64,000 nucleotides of DNA from Rhizobium sp. BK196 (GCF_014193255.1 NZ_JACHZB010000010.1:186001-250000), one strand, 5' to 3'; positions 7,403 through 16,382 are shown, counted from the first letter of the stretch. Numbers and translations: made by a program. Notes: generated by a model not told the origin, from the letters alone.

Positions 7403-8395
7403 ATGAGCAAGATTGACCTTGATATTTCCGAACTGCCCGACACCACCGTTTCGGTCCGGGAGGTCTTCGGCATCGATTCCGACATTCGTGTGCCCGCTTA
7501 CAGCAAGGGCGATGCCTATGTTCCGGATCTCGATCCCGACTATCTCTTCGACCGCGAGACGACGCTCGCGATCCTCGCCGGCTTTGCCCATAACCGACGC
7601 GTGATGATCTCCGGCTACCACGGCACGGGTAAGTCTTCGCATATCGAGCAGGTTGCCGCGCGCCTCAACTGGCCTTGCGTGCGTATCAACCTCGACAGCC
7701 ATGTCAGCCGTATCGATCTCGTCGGCAAGGATGCGATCGTCGTCAAGGACGGGATGCAAGTCACCGAATTCAAGGATGGCATCCTGCCCTGGGCCTATCA
7801 GCACAATGTCGCGCTTGTCTTCGACGAATATGATGCCGGCCGCCCGGACGTGATGTTCGTCATCCAGCGCGTGCTGGAATCCTCCGGCCGCCTGACGCTG
7901 CTCGACCAGAGCCGTGTCATCCGTCCTCACCCGGCCTTCCGCCTGTTTGCAACCGCCAACACCATCGGTCTTGGCGATACGACAGGCCTCTATCACGGCA
8001 CGCAGCAGATCAACCAGGCACAGATGGACCGCTGGTCGATCGTCTCGACGCTGAACTATCTGCCGCACGACCACGAAGTGAATATCGTCGCTGCCAAGGT
8101 GAAGAGCTTAGGCAAGGACAAGGAAGGTCGCGATACAGTTTCCAAGATGGTCCGCGTTGCCGATCTGACGCGCGCTTCGTTCATGAATGGCGATCTTTCG
8201 ACCGTCATGAGCCCGCGTACCGTCATCACCTGGGCCGAGAATGCCGAGATTTTCGGCGATATCGCCTTCGCCTTCCGCGTCACCTTCCTCAACAAGTGCG
8301 ATGAGCTGGAGCGTCCTCTGGTGGCCGAGCACTATCAGCGTGCCTTCGGCGTGGAACTCAAGGAAAGCGCTGCCAACATCGTTCTGGGGGCTTAA
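7403..8395 (+). CDS. cobS: cobaltochelatase CobS subunit (AAA+ ATPase)
   Basis: CobS is the AAA+ ATPase of the CobNST complex, which inserts cobalt into hydrogenobyrinate a,c-diamide in the aerobic B12 pathway. The 330-aa product shows Walker A GYHGTGKSS (71-79), Walker B LVFDEYD (138-144) and the sensor region FATANTIGLGD (about 182-192). GGAG at 7394-7397 is correctly spaced for ATG 7403; an ATG one codon earlier is possible. It is 12 bases upstream of cobT, giving the standard cobS-cobT operon. The large CobN subunit is not in this window, as usual in rhizobia, where it lies with the other cob genes. Confidence 0.96.
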   Translation: MSKIDLDISELPDTTVSVREVFGIDSDIRVPAYSKGDAYVPDLDPDYLFDRETTLAILAGFAHNRRVMISGYHGTGKSSHIEQVAARLNWPCVRINLDSHVSRIDLVGKDAIVVKDGMQVTEFKDGILPWAYQHNVALVFDEYDAGRPDVMFVIQRVLESSGRLTLLDQSRVIRPHPAFRLFATANTIGLGDTTGLYHGTQQINQAQMDRWSIVSTLNYLPHDHEVNIVAAKVKSLGKDKEGRDTVSKMVRVADLTRASFMNGDLSTVMSPRTVITWAENAEIFGDIAFAFRVTFLNKCDELERPLVAEHYQRAFGVELKESAANIVLGA

Positions 8396-8407
8396 GGCCA
8401 GTCGATC

Positions 8408-10309
8408 ATGGCATCTCGTGGTGACAATTCGAAAGCAAAGCCCGGTGCGCCCGTCGATGTCGAGCCGTTGCGGCGGGCGATAACCGGCTGCGTGCGCGCA
8501 ATCGCGGGCGATGACCAAGTCGAGGTAGCTTTCGCCAATGAGCGTCCCGGCATGACGGGCGAGCGCATTCGTCTGCCGGAGCTTTCCAAGCGCCCGACGG
8601 CGCATGAGCTGGCGGTGACGCGCGGTCTTGGCGATTCCATGGCACTGCGTATCGCCTGCCACGACGAGAAGGTCCATTCCAGCATGGCGCCGCAAGGCTC
8701 GGATGCCCGGGCGATCTTCGACGCCGTCGAGCAGGCGCGGGTGGAATCGATCGGTTCGCTGCGCATGGAAGGCATGGCTGCCAACCTGCGTTCCATGACC
8801 GAGGAGAAATACGCCAAGGCGAATTTTACCGGCATCGAACGGCAGGAAGATGCGCCGATCGGCGAAGCCGTTGCGATGATGGTGCGCGAGAAGCTCACCG
8901 GTCAGAAGCCGCCGGCGTCGGCCGGAAAAGTTCTCGACCTGTGGCGTTCCTTCATCGAAGACAAGGCCGGCAGCGAGCTCGATAATCTCTCCGGTGTCAT
9001 CAACGACCAGCAGGCTTTCTCGAAGGTCATCCGCAATATGCTGTCGGCCATGGAAATGGCCGAGGAATATGGAGACGACGACAGCAATCCGGATGACGAC
9101 GACCAGTCCAGCGATGATGATCAGCCGACAGGCGACGAGCAGAACGAGGACGAGATCGACGAGGATGCCGGCAGCGATGCCGCACCGGTCGAAGACAGCG
9201 AAGTCGCTGACGAGCAGATGGAGGACGGCGAAACCGAAGGCGCCGAGATCTCCGACGACGACATGATGGAAGAAGGCGAGGACGATTCCGAGACGCCTGG
9301 CGAAACCCGCCGTCCGAACACGCCGTTTGCCGATTTCAACGAGAAGGTCGATTACCACGTCTATACGGAGGAATTCGACGAAATCATCACGGCCGAAGAG
9401 CTGTGCGATGCCGCCGAACTGGAGCGCCTGCGTGCCTTCCTCGACAAGCAGCTGGCGCACCTGCAGGGCGCTGTCGGTCGTCTTGCCAACCGTCTGCAGC
9501 GCAAGCTGATGGCACAGCAGAACCGTTCCTGGGATTTCGATCTCGAGGAAGGTTATCTCGATACGGCCCGCCTGCAGCGCATTATCATCGATCCGACGCA
9601 GCCTCTCTCCTTCAAGATGGAGCGCGACACGCAGTTCCGCGATACGGTCGTGACATTGCTGATCGACAATTCCGGCTCCATGCGGGGCCGGCCGATCACT
9701 GTTGCCGCGACCTGCGCCGATATTCTGGCGCGCACGCTGGAGCGCTGCGGCGTCAAGGTGGAAATCCTCGGCTTCACGACGAAGGCCTGGAAGGGCGGTC
9801 AGGCACGCGAGAACTGGCTTGCGAATGGCAAGCCACAGACACCCGGCCGTCTCAACGACCTGCGCCACATCGTCTACAAGTCGGCCGATGCTCCATGGCG
9901 GCGCGCGCGCACCAATCTCGGCCTGATGATGCGCGAAGGCCTGCTGAAAGAAAACATCGATGGCGAGGCGCTGATCTGGGCGCATAATCGCCTGCTGGCG
10001 CGCCGTGAGCAGCGTCGTATCCTGATGATGATTTCGGATGGTGCGCCGGTCGATGATTCCACGCTGTCGGTCAATCCGGGCAATTATCTGGAGCGGCATT
10101 TGCGTGCCGTGATCGAGCAGATCGAGACGCGTTCTCCGGTCGAGCTTCTGGCAATCGGAATTGGCCATGACGTGACGCGTTACTATCGCCGCGCCGTGAC
10201 GATCGTCGATGCGGATGAGCTCGCCGGCGCCATGACCGAGCAGCTTGCCGAATTGTTTGAGGATCATGCCGCACAGCCGCGCGGTGGCCGTCTGCGCCGC
10301 GCTGGCTGA
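8408..10309 (+). CDS. cobT: cobaltochelatase CobT subunit
   Basis: CobT pairs with CobS to form the chaperone-like ATPase ring that drives CobN in cobalt insertion. The 633-aa protein has an N-terminal domain (1-215), a strongly acidic low-complexity linker (about 218-305, runs of Asp/Glu), and a C-terminal von Willebrand A domain. The VWA domain has the metal-binding DNSGS at 420-424 (MIDAS DxSxS), a layout shared with magnesium-chelatase D subunits. It follows cobS by 12 bases. The acidic linker explains the GAC/GAT-rich stretch at 9060-9310 and is a family trait, not an insertion. Confidence 0.96.
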   Translation: MASRGDNSKAKPGAPVDVEPLRRAITGCVRAIAGDDQVEVAFANERPGMTGERIRLPELSKRPTAHELAVTRGLGDSMALRIACHDEKVHSSMAPQGSDARAIFDAVEQARVESIGSLRMEGMAANLRSMTEEKYAKANFTGIERQEDAPIGEAVAMMVREKLTGQKPPASAGKVLDLWRSFIEDKAGSELDNLSGVINDQQAFSKVIRNMLSAMEMAEEYGDDDSNPDDDDQSSDDDQPTGDEQNEDEIDEDAGSDAAPVEDSEVADEQMEDGETEGAEISDDDMMEEGEDDSETPGETRRPNTPFADFNEKVDYHVYTEEFDEIITAEELCDAAELERLRAFLDKQLAHLQGAVGRLANRLQRKLMAQQNRSWDFDLEEGYLDTARLQRIIIDPTQPLSFKMERDTQFRDTVVTLLIDNSGSMRGRPITVAATCADILARTLERCGVKVEILGFTTKAWKGGQARENWLANGKPQTPGRLNDLRHIVYKSADAPWRRARTNLGLMMREGLLKENIDGEALIWAHNRLLARREQRRILMMISDGAPVDDSTLSVNPGNYLERHLRAVIEQIETRSPVELLAIGIGHDVTRYYRRAVTIVDADELAGAMTEQLAELFEDHAAQPRGGRLRRAG

Positions 10310-10331
10310 TACCGTCCTGGAGAAGCTCCAT

Positions 10332-11330
10332 ATGGCGTTTGAAAACCTGTCTCGCGCCGCTCTGGTCGCTCTCGGCCTTGCGACAGGGTTCTCAAGCGCT
10401 CATGCGGGCGAGCCTGCGAAGATCATCAGCCGCAAGATTTCGGATTTCCATATCGGTCGGGACGAAACCCGTTTCGGCCCGCTGGAGTTTATCGGTGGGC
10501 TGGAGATGGTATCGAGCAATTCGCTCTTTGGCTCGCTTTCCTCCATCCGCATGCGCCCTGACGGCAAGAATTTCGTCGGCGTTCTCGATACCGGGCACTG
10601 GCTGACGGGCAGCATCGAGCGCGATGCCAAGGGCAGGCTGTCCAGTCTTTCCGGTGTCGAAATTACCCCGATGCGGGATCGGGTTGGCCGGACCTATGAG
10701 GGTAAGGGGCATATGGATGCCGAAGGCCTCGCGCTGGATGGCGACCGGATTCTTGTCTCTTTCGAACAGTATCATCGCGTCGACGTCTATCCGGATCCCG
10801 GTTTTCTCGACTCGCGATCCCTGTCGACGGTCGGGATCCTGATTCCACGTGACGAGATGCGGTCAAACCGTGGAATTGAAACCGTTGTTGTGGCCCCCGC
10901 CTCGAGCCCGTTGAAAGGCGCGCCCGTAATCGTGGCGGAGCGCAGCCTCGACGAGGACGGCAACCGGCTTGCGGCTATACTGGATGGGCCGCTGAAGGGG
11001 CAGTTCACGGTCGAGAAGGATGGCAGCTTCGATGTGACTGACGGTGCCTTCCTGCCGGATGGCGACCTGCTGCTGCTAGAGCGACGCTTCAATATGGCCG
11101 AAGGCATCGGCTTGCGCATCCGCCGTATCAAAGAGGCGGATATCAAACCTGGCGCCGTTGTGAATGGGGAACTGCTCGTCGAGGGTAATTTCAATTACAA
11201 TATCGACAATATGGAAGGGTTCGATGCCTTCCAGGCGGCCGATGGCACGACGCATGTCATCCTGGTGTCTGACGACAATCACTCCATCCTGCAGCGCAAT
11301 CTGATGCTGGAGTTCCGGCTGCTCGATTGA
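10332..11330 (+). CDS. secreted esterase-like (phytase-type beta-propeller) protein
   Basis: This 332-aa protein has a signal peptide (MAFENLSRAALVALGLATG...SAHAG, cleavage near residue 25) and repeated Asp/Gly-rich strands such as GKNFVGVLDTGHW and DAEGLALDGDRILVSFE. These fit the 'esterase-like activity of phytase' family (PF13449 type), periplasmic beta-propellers of poorly known substrate. I chose the ATG at 10332 because it begins the signal peptide; the longer frame overlaps cobT out of register. It lies 22 bases after cobT and could be co-transcribed, but no link to cobalamin is known. Enzyme activity and substrate are unproven. Confidence 0.75.
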   Translation: MAFENLSRAALVALGLATGFSSAHAGEPAKIISRKISDFHIGRDETRFGPLEFIGGLEMVSSNSLFGSLSSIRMRPDGKNFVGVLDTGHWLTGSIERDAKGRLSSLSGVEITPMRDRVGRTYEGKGHMDAEGLALDGDRILVSFEQYHRVDVYPDPGFLDSRSLSTVGILIPRDEMRSNRGIETVVVAPASSPLKGAPVIVAERSLDEDGNRLAAILDGPLKGQFTVEKDGSFDVTDGAFLPDGDLLLLERRFNMAEGIGLRIRRIKEADIKPGAVVNGELLVEGNFNYNIDNMEGFDAFQAADGTTHVILVSDDNHSILQRNLMLEFRLLD

Positions 11331-11405
11331 GCGGCCGTCGAACGGGTGTCATAACTCTGCGCTATGCGGACCGTCCCTTTCGACATAAGCCTTTGAGAGC
11401 GTCTC

Positions 11406-11966
11406 ATGCACATCCACATCACGGGAGCGTCGGGCTCCGGCACGACCACGCTTGGCCTGGCCCTGGCCGAGTTGCTCGGCATCCGTCATCTCGATACCGA
11501 TCATTTCTTCTGGATACCGACTGATCCGCCCTTCACGACGCAGCGCGAGGTTGGGGCGCGTATCGCGATGCTCAGGCAGGAAGCGTTGCCCCATGCCGGT
11601 TGGGTGCTTTCTGGCTCGGCAATGAAATGGGGCTCGGAATTCGAGCCGCTTTACGATCTGGTGGTCTTTCTGAGGATCGATCCCGTCGCGCGTATGGAGC
11701 GCATCCGCAGGCGCGAGGAAGAGCGATACGGCCACAGGATCAGGCCTGGTGGCGACATGGCGGTGAAAAGCCGCGAATTCATGGAATGGGCAGAGAGTTA
11801 CGATACGGCGGGACCGGAACGCCGAAGTCTCGTTGGGCATGAGGAGTGGCTGAAGACGCTGACGAAGCCAATCCTGCGGCTCGATTCATCACGGCCTGTA
11901 GGAGAACTCGTTGCGGAGGTGCTGAGCCATCCGGCGGTCATTGCAAGGCGCCCGCAGGTGTCGTGA
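11406..11966 (+). CDS. P-loop nucleotide-kinase-like AAA protein
   Basis: This 186-aa protein starts MHIHITGASGSGTTTLG, with a P-loop at about 7-14. HLDTDHFFW (about 28-36), LVVFLRIDP (near 95) and RIRRREEERYG (lid-like arginines, about 101-111) follow. This is the pattern of small adenylate/shikimate-kinase-fold NTPases annotated as AAA family or FlaR-like topology kinases. The threonine run SGTTT in place of GKS/T is notable: the usual P-loop lysine is replaced by threonine. Substrate unknown. It is single-standing and convergent with the VUT transporter. Confidence 0.7.
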   Translation: MHIHITGASGSGTTTLGLALAELLGIRHLDTDHFFWIPTDPPFTTQREVGARIAMLRQEALPHAGWVLSGSAMKWGSEFEPLYDLVVFLRIDPVARMERIRRREEERYGHRIRPGGDMAVKSREFMEWAESYDTAGPERRSLVGHEEWLKTLTKPILRLDSSRPVGELVAEVLSHPAVIARRPQVS

Positions 11967-11995
11967 GATCTCCGGCCGGTGCGCAACGGCTTGTG

Positions 11996-12028
11996 CGGAC
12001 TGGCTGCAGCAAGTCTACAGCCAGTCCG
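11996..12028. terminator. strong hairpin between convergent genes
   Basis: CGGACTGGCTG (11996-12006) and CAGCCAGTCCG (12018-12028) form a perfect 11-bp stem with an 11-base loop. It sits 30 bases after the kinase-like gene and about 120 bases after the VUT gene stop. There is no T-run, so intrinsic termination is uncertain, but position and stem strength suit a bidirectional transcript end. Confidence 0.5.
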
Positions 12029-12148
12029 TCCAGCATTCATGGTCAGAGCGTTTTCCTGGGTCGCTCAGCCAGAAATGATCCCATCCAAAGTGAGGAGCAA
12101 GGTGGGGAATTCAGAGATTCCGATCCGAGGTGGATTGTAAGATGGTCT

Positions 12149-12784
12149 TTACCGCGCAGCGGCCGACTGCATGGGGCGCAGCACGTTCATGAGCGCGCCA
12201 TAGGGCAGCAGCATCACCAGGCCGACAAGCATCTTTACCGCGAAATCGCCGAGTGCCCAGGAGATCCAGCGCGGAGCTTCCGTCGAGAGGACACCGAAGA
12301 TCGGCGCGTTTTCCAGTGCGAAGGGTTCGTTCGGGCCGAGGAAGACGAAGAAGGCGGCGAAAGAGAGCGAGAAGAACATCACCGTATCCAGCGCCGAGCC
12401 GATCAGCGAGCCTACGAGCGGCGCGCGCCACCAGGCCTGACGGCGCAGGCGGTTGAAGACAGCGATATCGAGAAGCTGGCCGGCGAGATAGGCGGAGCCG
12501 GAGGCGATCGCGATACGCGGAACCGAGGTAAAGAAGGAAAGGGCGACACCAACGACGAAGCCGGCGAAAACCACCTTACGCGCAGCCTGCGGGCCGAACT
12601 GGCGGTTCGTCAGGTCGGTGATCAGGAAGGCAATCGGATAGGAAAAGGCGCCCCAGGTGAGAATGTCGGCGAGATTGATGCCGGCAACTGTCGCGTTCAG
12701 CGGAAACTGGACGAGGAAGTTGGAGGCGACGACGACGAGCGTCATCAGGGCGACATAGGCAAGCGTATAGCGGGTCTTCAGCAT
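12149..12784 (-). CDS. VUT family membrane transporter (putative queuosine precursor uptake, YhhQ type)
   Basis: This 211-aa integral membrane protein has about six hydrophobic helices: LAYVALMTLVVVASNFLV at 8-25, then segments near 40-60, 70-90, 100-120, 135-155 and 175-200. It carries the family signature LTWGAFSYPIAFLITDLTNR (around 42-61). YhhQ-family proteins import preQ0/preQ1 for queuosine tRNA modification. This assignment follows the family and is not shown by context. AGGA six bases before the ATG supports the start. It lies after the rpmB terminator, so it probably has its own promoter or depends on read-through. Confidence 0.85.
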   Translation of the reverse strand: MLKTRYTLAYVALMTLVVVASNFLVQFPLNATVAGINLADILTWGAFSYPIAFLITDLTNRQFGPQAARKVVFAGFVVGVALSFFTSVPRIAIASGSAYLAGQLLDIAVFNRLRRQAWWRAPLVGSLIGSALDTVMFFSLSFAAFFVFLGPNEPFALENAPIFGVLSTEAPRWISWALGDFAVKMLVGLVMLLPYGALMNVLRPMQSAAAR

Positions 12785-12855
12785 TTTTTTATCCTGGGTG
12801 ATGCCACCAGTTCGAGCAAAATTTCAGACTGGAATGAGGGCCAGCCTGGCAAAGC

Positions 12856-12891
12856 AAAAGGCTTGACCGGATGTTATCCGTGCAAGCCTTT
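12856..12891 (-). terminator. intrinsic terminator of rpmB
   Basis: On the minus strand AAAGGCTTG and CAAGCCTTT form a 9-bp outer stem (12883-12891 with 12857-12865), with an inner CGGAT/ATCCG stem, followed by TTTT. It begins 30 bases after the rpmB stop codon, which is the right place for a factor-independent terminator. Confidence 0.8.
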
Positions 12892-12920
12892 CAAAGCTGC
12901 AGAAGAACGTAGGCCGAAGC

Positions 12921-13217
12921 TTAAGCAGCAGCGGCTTCAGCGGTCTTCTTGACGATCTGACGACGCAGCAGACGGGCGCGCATCGAAAGTTCGCCTTCGT
13001 TTGCCTTCAGCAGGAAGGCATCGAGGCCGCCACGATGCTCGACGGAACGAAGAGCAGCAGCCGAAACGCGAAGACGGTAACGCTGGCCGAGCGCGTCGGA
13101 GATCAGCGTAACCTGGCACAGGTTCGGGAGGAACCGGCGCTTGGTCTTGTTGTTGGCATGGCTGACATTGTTACCAGTCAGGACTGCCTTGCCGGTCAAT
13201 TCGCACATGCGGGACAT
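12921..13217 (-). CDS. rpmB: 50S ribosomal protein L28
   Basis: This is the 98-aa L28, starting MSRMCELTGKAVLTGNNVSHANNKTKRRFLP in pieces that match the L28 signature (TGK, NNVSHANNKTKRRF at about 17-30). A basic C-terminal half contains LRRQIVKK, and an alanine tail ends the protein. Alphaproteobacterial L28 is longer than the E. coli form (78 aa), consistent with this length. The longer open frame to 13460 is not coding. It is a single-gene unit with its own promoter (13313-13341) and terminator (12856-12891), separated from other ribosomal genes as usual. Confidence 0.97.
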   Translation of the reverse strand: MSRMCELTGKAVLTGNNVSHANNKTKRRFLPNLCQVTLISDALGQRYRLRVSAAALRSVEHRGGLDAFLLKANEGELSMRARLLRRQIVKKTAEAAAA

Positions 13218-13312
13218 GGAACACCTATTCTTGTTTTTCTCGGGCCATTGAATGACAATCCGGCAACAACCGGCTGCGCAATCCATCAGGCCATGATTGG
13301 AAAGTTGCGGTT

Positions 13313-13341
13313 CTATAGTCAGACCGGTCGCGCGCGTCAAG
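13313..13341 (-). promoter_or_regulatory. predicted strong promoter of rpmB
   Basis: On the minus strand CTTGAC (13341-13336) and CTATAG (13318-13313) are separated by exactly 17 bases, an almost perfect match to the rhizobial vegetative consensus. Transcription would start near 13306, giving an 89-base leader before the L28 ATG. Confidence 0.75.
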
Positions 13342-13458
13342 CCAAACCTTGGCCTTTCCCGCAATTCTGTCAAAAAGCTGCTGTTTTCTTCGCAATGCTG
13401 CAGGAGTATAGACCGCAGTGCAAGGGCGCAATCGGCCCGGCAAGACAAGGCTCTCACC

Positions 13459-14241
13459 ATGGCTCATCTGGGCAGACGGATTTTAGTTTCGGCATTCGCG
13501 GCACTTCTGGCCCTGCCGGCCGGTGCGAGTGAAGTACAGCACCGTACCGAATATAAGGTGGCCCTTGCCGGCCTGACGATTGCGCGGGCAGCCTTCGTGA
13601 CAAAGATCGAAGACGATCGTAGCTACAATATTGACGGAGATATCAAGTCGGCCGGTCTTGCCGATCTGGTGACCGATATCCTGGCCAAGACCAGTGTCAC
13701 AGGCGTGGTGCGCAACGACCGGCTGCAAGCTGCGAAATACGTTCTCTATTACAAGACCGGCAAGAAGGTGCGGACTTACGAGGTGAGCTACCGCAACGGC
13801 AACATCGTGTCGGCTACCACGACGCCTGAGCCGCGCCGGCCGAAGGAGTGGATTCCGGTAACAGAGGGCGATATGCGCTCCGTGCTTGACCCGATCTCGG
13901 GCCTCATCTTTACCGGTGATACGAATGTCTGCTCACAGAAGCTCCCGATCTTCGACGGCGAGACGCGCATGGACTTGGTTCTTTCGCCGAAGGGCGATGA
14001 GGATTTTTCGACCGATGGATTCAAGGGCAAGGCGATCGTCTGCGGCGTGCGCTTCATTCCGCGCTCCGGTTACAAGAAGGGTCGCAAGGATCTCGTCTAC
14101 CTCAGCAAGAGCAATCGCATGGAAATTTGGTTTGCCAAGGCGGAGGCGGCAAATGTATATGCTCCGGTCTACGTCCGCATTCCCACGGAATACGGTACGG
14201 TGACGATCACGGCTGTGAAATACGGCCGCGTGAACAGCTGA
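13459..14241 (+). CDS. DUF3108 family periplasmic protein
   Basis: This 260-aa protein has an N-terminal signal peptide (MAHLGRRILVSAFAALLALPAGAS, cleavage near 24). The mature part is rich in beta strands, with features such as YKVALAGLTIARA, ILAKTSVTG and YKTGKKVRTYEVSY, as in the DUF3108 family. A conserved-looking single Cys pair (CSQKLPIFDG and CGVRFIPRSGY) could form a disulfide in the periplasm. I chose the ATG at 13459, preceded by the signal sequence, over the long in-frame extension into the rpmB promoter. Function is unknown. The next gene begins 34 bases on and may share the transcript. Confidence 0.8.
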   Translation: MAHLGRRILVSAFAALLALPAGASEVQHRTEYKVALAGLTIARAAFVTKIEDDRSYNIDGDIKSAGLADLVTDILAKTSVTGVVRNDRLQAAKYVLYYKTGKKVRTYEVSYRNGNIVSATTTPEPRRPKEWIPVTEGDMRSVLDPISGLIFTGDTNVCSQKLPIFDGETRMDLVLSPKGDEDFSTDGFKGKAIVCGVRFIPRSGYKKGRKDLVYLSKSNRMEIWFAKAEAANVYAPVYVRIPTEYGTVTITAVKYGRVNS

Positions 14242-14275
14242 CGGAGCTTGCGCAGTCTCCGCGAGGGGGGACGGC

Positions 14276-15172
14276 GTGAAACTTCGGGCAACGTTGATCG
14301 GTTTTACGGCCATTGTGATGTGGTCGTTCCTGGCGCTCTTTACGGCTGCGTCAGGCAAGATGCCGCCATTCCAGCTTTCGGCCATCTGCTTTGCCATTGG
14401 CAGTCTTCCCGGCATTCTCGTGCTTATCCTCAACCCATCGCGCATCGCCCTCCTGAGGCAGCCGGCAAAAGTCTGGATCACCGGTATTGCCGGTCTGTTC
14501 GGCTACCATTTCCTCTATTTCACGGCGCTCAGAAACGCACCGGCCGTCGAGGCAGGCTTGATTGCCTATCTGTGGCCGCTGCTGATCGTGGTCGGTTCGG
14601 CACTGCTGCCCGGCGAGAGACTGCGCTGGTATCACATCATCGGTGCATTGGCGGGTCTTTGCGGCACCTTCCTGATTGTCGGGCGCAACGGAATCGACTT
14701 CGACGGCGCTTATGCCGTCGGTTATGGGGCGGCCTTCCTCTGTGCCTTCACCTGGTCCGGCTATTCACTGCTGACGCGGCGTTTCGATGCCGTCTCGACC
14801 GATGTGGTCACTGGCTTTTGCCTTGCGACCTCAGTGCTTTCGCTGATCTGCCATCTGGGACTGGAGACGACTGTCTGGCCGGAGACCGGCTTCGAATGGC
14901 TTGCCGTGGTCGGCCTCGGTCTCTTTCCGGTCGGCGCGGCCTTCTATGCGTGGGACCATGGGGTCAAGAACGGCGACATCCAGATCCTGGGTGCCGCAAG
15001 TTACGCCGCGCCGCTACTGTCGACACTAATCCTGACCGTTTTCGGCATTGCCGAGCCGAGCTGGCGTATCGCGCTTGCCTGCCTCCTGATCACTGGAGGT
15101 GCAGTGCTGGCAGCGCAGGAGATGTTCCGCCGCAAGCCGCAGATGCAGACGGTCGAGGCTGAGCGGGCTTAG
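14276..15172 (+). CDS. DMT-family exporter (EamA domains; YddG-like)
   Basis: This 298-aa inner-membrane protein has ten predicted helices in two EamA repeats (about 5-135 and 150-285). Overall similarity in pattern is to YddG-type aromatic amino acid exporters: the N-terminal VMWSFLALFTAASGKMPPFQ and the central WPLLIVVGSALLPGERL motifs. The start is GTG, preceded by a purine-rich GAGGGGGG that fits a Shine-Dalgarno. Its stop overlaps the stop of the convergent cupin gene by 4 bases (TTAG). Substrate is inferred from the family only. Confidence 0.82.
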   Translation: MKLRATLIGFTAIVMWSFLALFTAASGKMPPFQLSAICFAIGSLPGILVLILNPSRIALLRQPAKVWITGIAGLFGYHFLYFTALRNAPAVEAGLIAYLWPLLIVVGSALLPGERLRWYHIIGALAGLCGTFLIVGRNGIDFDGAYAVGYGAAFLCAFTWSGYSLLTRRFDAVSTDVVTGFCLATSVLSLICHLGLETTVWPETGFEWLAVVGLGLFPVGAAFYAWDHGVKNGDIQILGAASYAAPLLSTLILTVFGIAEPSWRIALACLLITGGAVLAAQEMFRRKPQMQTVEAERA

Positions 15173-15609
15173 CTAATACCGGGCTTCCAGCCCGGTGGCG
15201 CCATCTCGAATTTGGAAAATTCAAAGCCAGGGGCCACCGTACAACCGACCAGCGTATAGTCGCCCAGCGTCTCAGCCGATTGCCACCAGTTGGCGGGGAT
15301 GATCGCCTGCGGCCGCTCGCCGCCCGCAATATCCATCCCGAGTTTCAGCGTCTCGCTGCTGCCACCATCTTCGGAGCGATGGAGAGCCAGCGGCGCGCCG
15401 GCATAGTAGTGCCAGACCTCTGCCGCGTCGTGTACACGATGCCAATGCGAGCGCTGGCCCTTGGCCAACAGATAATAGATCGCCGTCGAATGGCCGCGCT
15501 CCCCGCCATTCGTGTCGCGGAAGGTCTGGACATACCAGCCGCCTTCGGGGTGCGGCTGCATGCTGAGTTCGCGAATGATCTCCTCGGAAGTGAGTTCTTT
15601 TCCGGCCAT
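15169..15609 (-). CDS. cupin protein of the DUF985 / YML079-like family
   Basis: This 146-aa single-domain cupin has HPEGGWYVQTFRD (about 18-30), SHWHRVHDAAEVWHYYAGAPL (about 54-74) and a C-terminal GYTLVGCTVAPGFEF-like strand. Together these are typical of the DUF985 (RmlC-like) family. The His residues in the second motif could bind metal or ligand, but no enzymatic activity is established for the family. It is 2 bases downstream of gloB on the same strand, so gloB-cupin form a two-gene operon. Convergent with the DMT exporter, sharing stop-codon bases. Confidence 0.85.
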   Translation of the reverse strand: MAGKELTSEEIIRELSMQPHPEGGWYVQTFRDTNGGERGHSTAIYYLLAKGQRSHWHRVHDAAEVWHYYAGAPLALHRSEDGGSSETLKLGMDIAGGERPQAIIPANWWQSAETLGDYTLVGCTVAPGFEFSKFEMAPPGWKPGIS

Positions 15610-15611
15610 GC

Positions 15612-16382
15612 CTAAAAATTGTCCTTGCGCTTACGGATCTCAGCGAAGACCTCTTCGTTCGTCTTGCCTTCCATCAGCAGGTTGCGGCGGATAGCGGGAT
15701 CGGCCGCGCGCAGAAAGGGATTGGTTTCTTTTTCGAGCGCCAGCGTTGTCGGAATGGTGAACTTGCCTTCGGCGCGTAGTGCCTCGATTTCCGCAGCGCG
15801 GCTTTTCAGACGCTCATTGTCCGGGTCGATGGTGACTGCGAAGCGGGCGTTGGAGAGCGTGTATTCGTGGCCGAAATAAACAGCGGTCTCATCCGGCAGG
15901 ACCGCAAGCTTCTGCAGCGAATGCCACATGTCGGCGGCAGGTCGTTCGAACAAGCGGCCGCAGCCGAGCGCAAAGAGCGTGTCGGCGGCAAAAAGCAGCT
16001 TATCGTCGGCAAAGTGGTAGCAGATATGGCCTGCAGTATGGCCCGGCGTTTCGATGACGTTCACCGTATGGTCGCCGAAGAGGAAGCTGTCGCCGTCGCT
16101 CATCGTCTTGTCGAGGCCGGGGATTGCCACGGCTTCATTAACTGGGCCGATGATCTCAAGGCCATACTGTTCCTTCAACGACAGATTGCCTTCCACGTGG
16201 TCGATGTGGTGGTGGGTCGTGAAGATATGAGTGACGTTCCAGCCGCGGCGTGCAGCAGCGGCTTCGACGGCTGCCGCATCGGGCGCATCGATCGAGGCAG
16301 TCTGCCCAGTCTCCGTATCATGGACCAGAACGCCGAAATTGTCGCTGCGGCAAAGAAAAACTTCTAATTCCAAAGGTTTCAT
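15612..16382 (-). CDS. gloB: hydroxyacylglutathione hydrolase (glyoxalase II)
   Basis: GloB hydrolyses S-D-lactoylglutathione to D-lactate and glutathione, the second step of methylglyoxal detoxification. The 256-aa metallo-beta-lactamase fold protein has the binuclear metal motif THHHIDH (56-62). It also has H115 and H119 in GHTAGH, D134 in FAADTLF, and FGHEYTLSN with the last histidine near 172. The C-terminal glutathione-binding helices (TNPFLR, about 215-220) are present. It is divergent from the methyltransferase gene (90 bases apart) and followed directly by the cupin gene. Confidence 0.95.
   Translation of the reverse strand: MKPLELEVFLCRSDNFGVLVHDTETGQTASIDAPDAAAVEAAAARRGWNVTHIFTTHHHIDHVEGNLSLKEQYGLEIIGPVNEAVAIPGLDKTMSDGDSFLFGDHTVNVIETPGHTAGHICYHFADDKLLFAADTLFALGCGRLFERPAADMWHSLQKLAVLPDETAVYFGHEYTLSNARFAVTIDPDNERLKSRAAEIEALRAEGKFTIPTTLALEKETNPFLRAADPAIRRNLLMEGKTNEEVFAEIRKRKDNF

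Noticed and set aside
12785..12850. Possible preQ1 riboswitch before the VUT (queuosine precursor) transporter
   Set aside because: The minus-strand leader ends CACCCAGGATAAAAAAATG, which recalls the 3' side of preQ1-I riboswitches. The 5' GGTTC and loop pairing are missing. An Infernal search with RF00522 would settle it.
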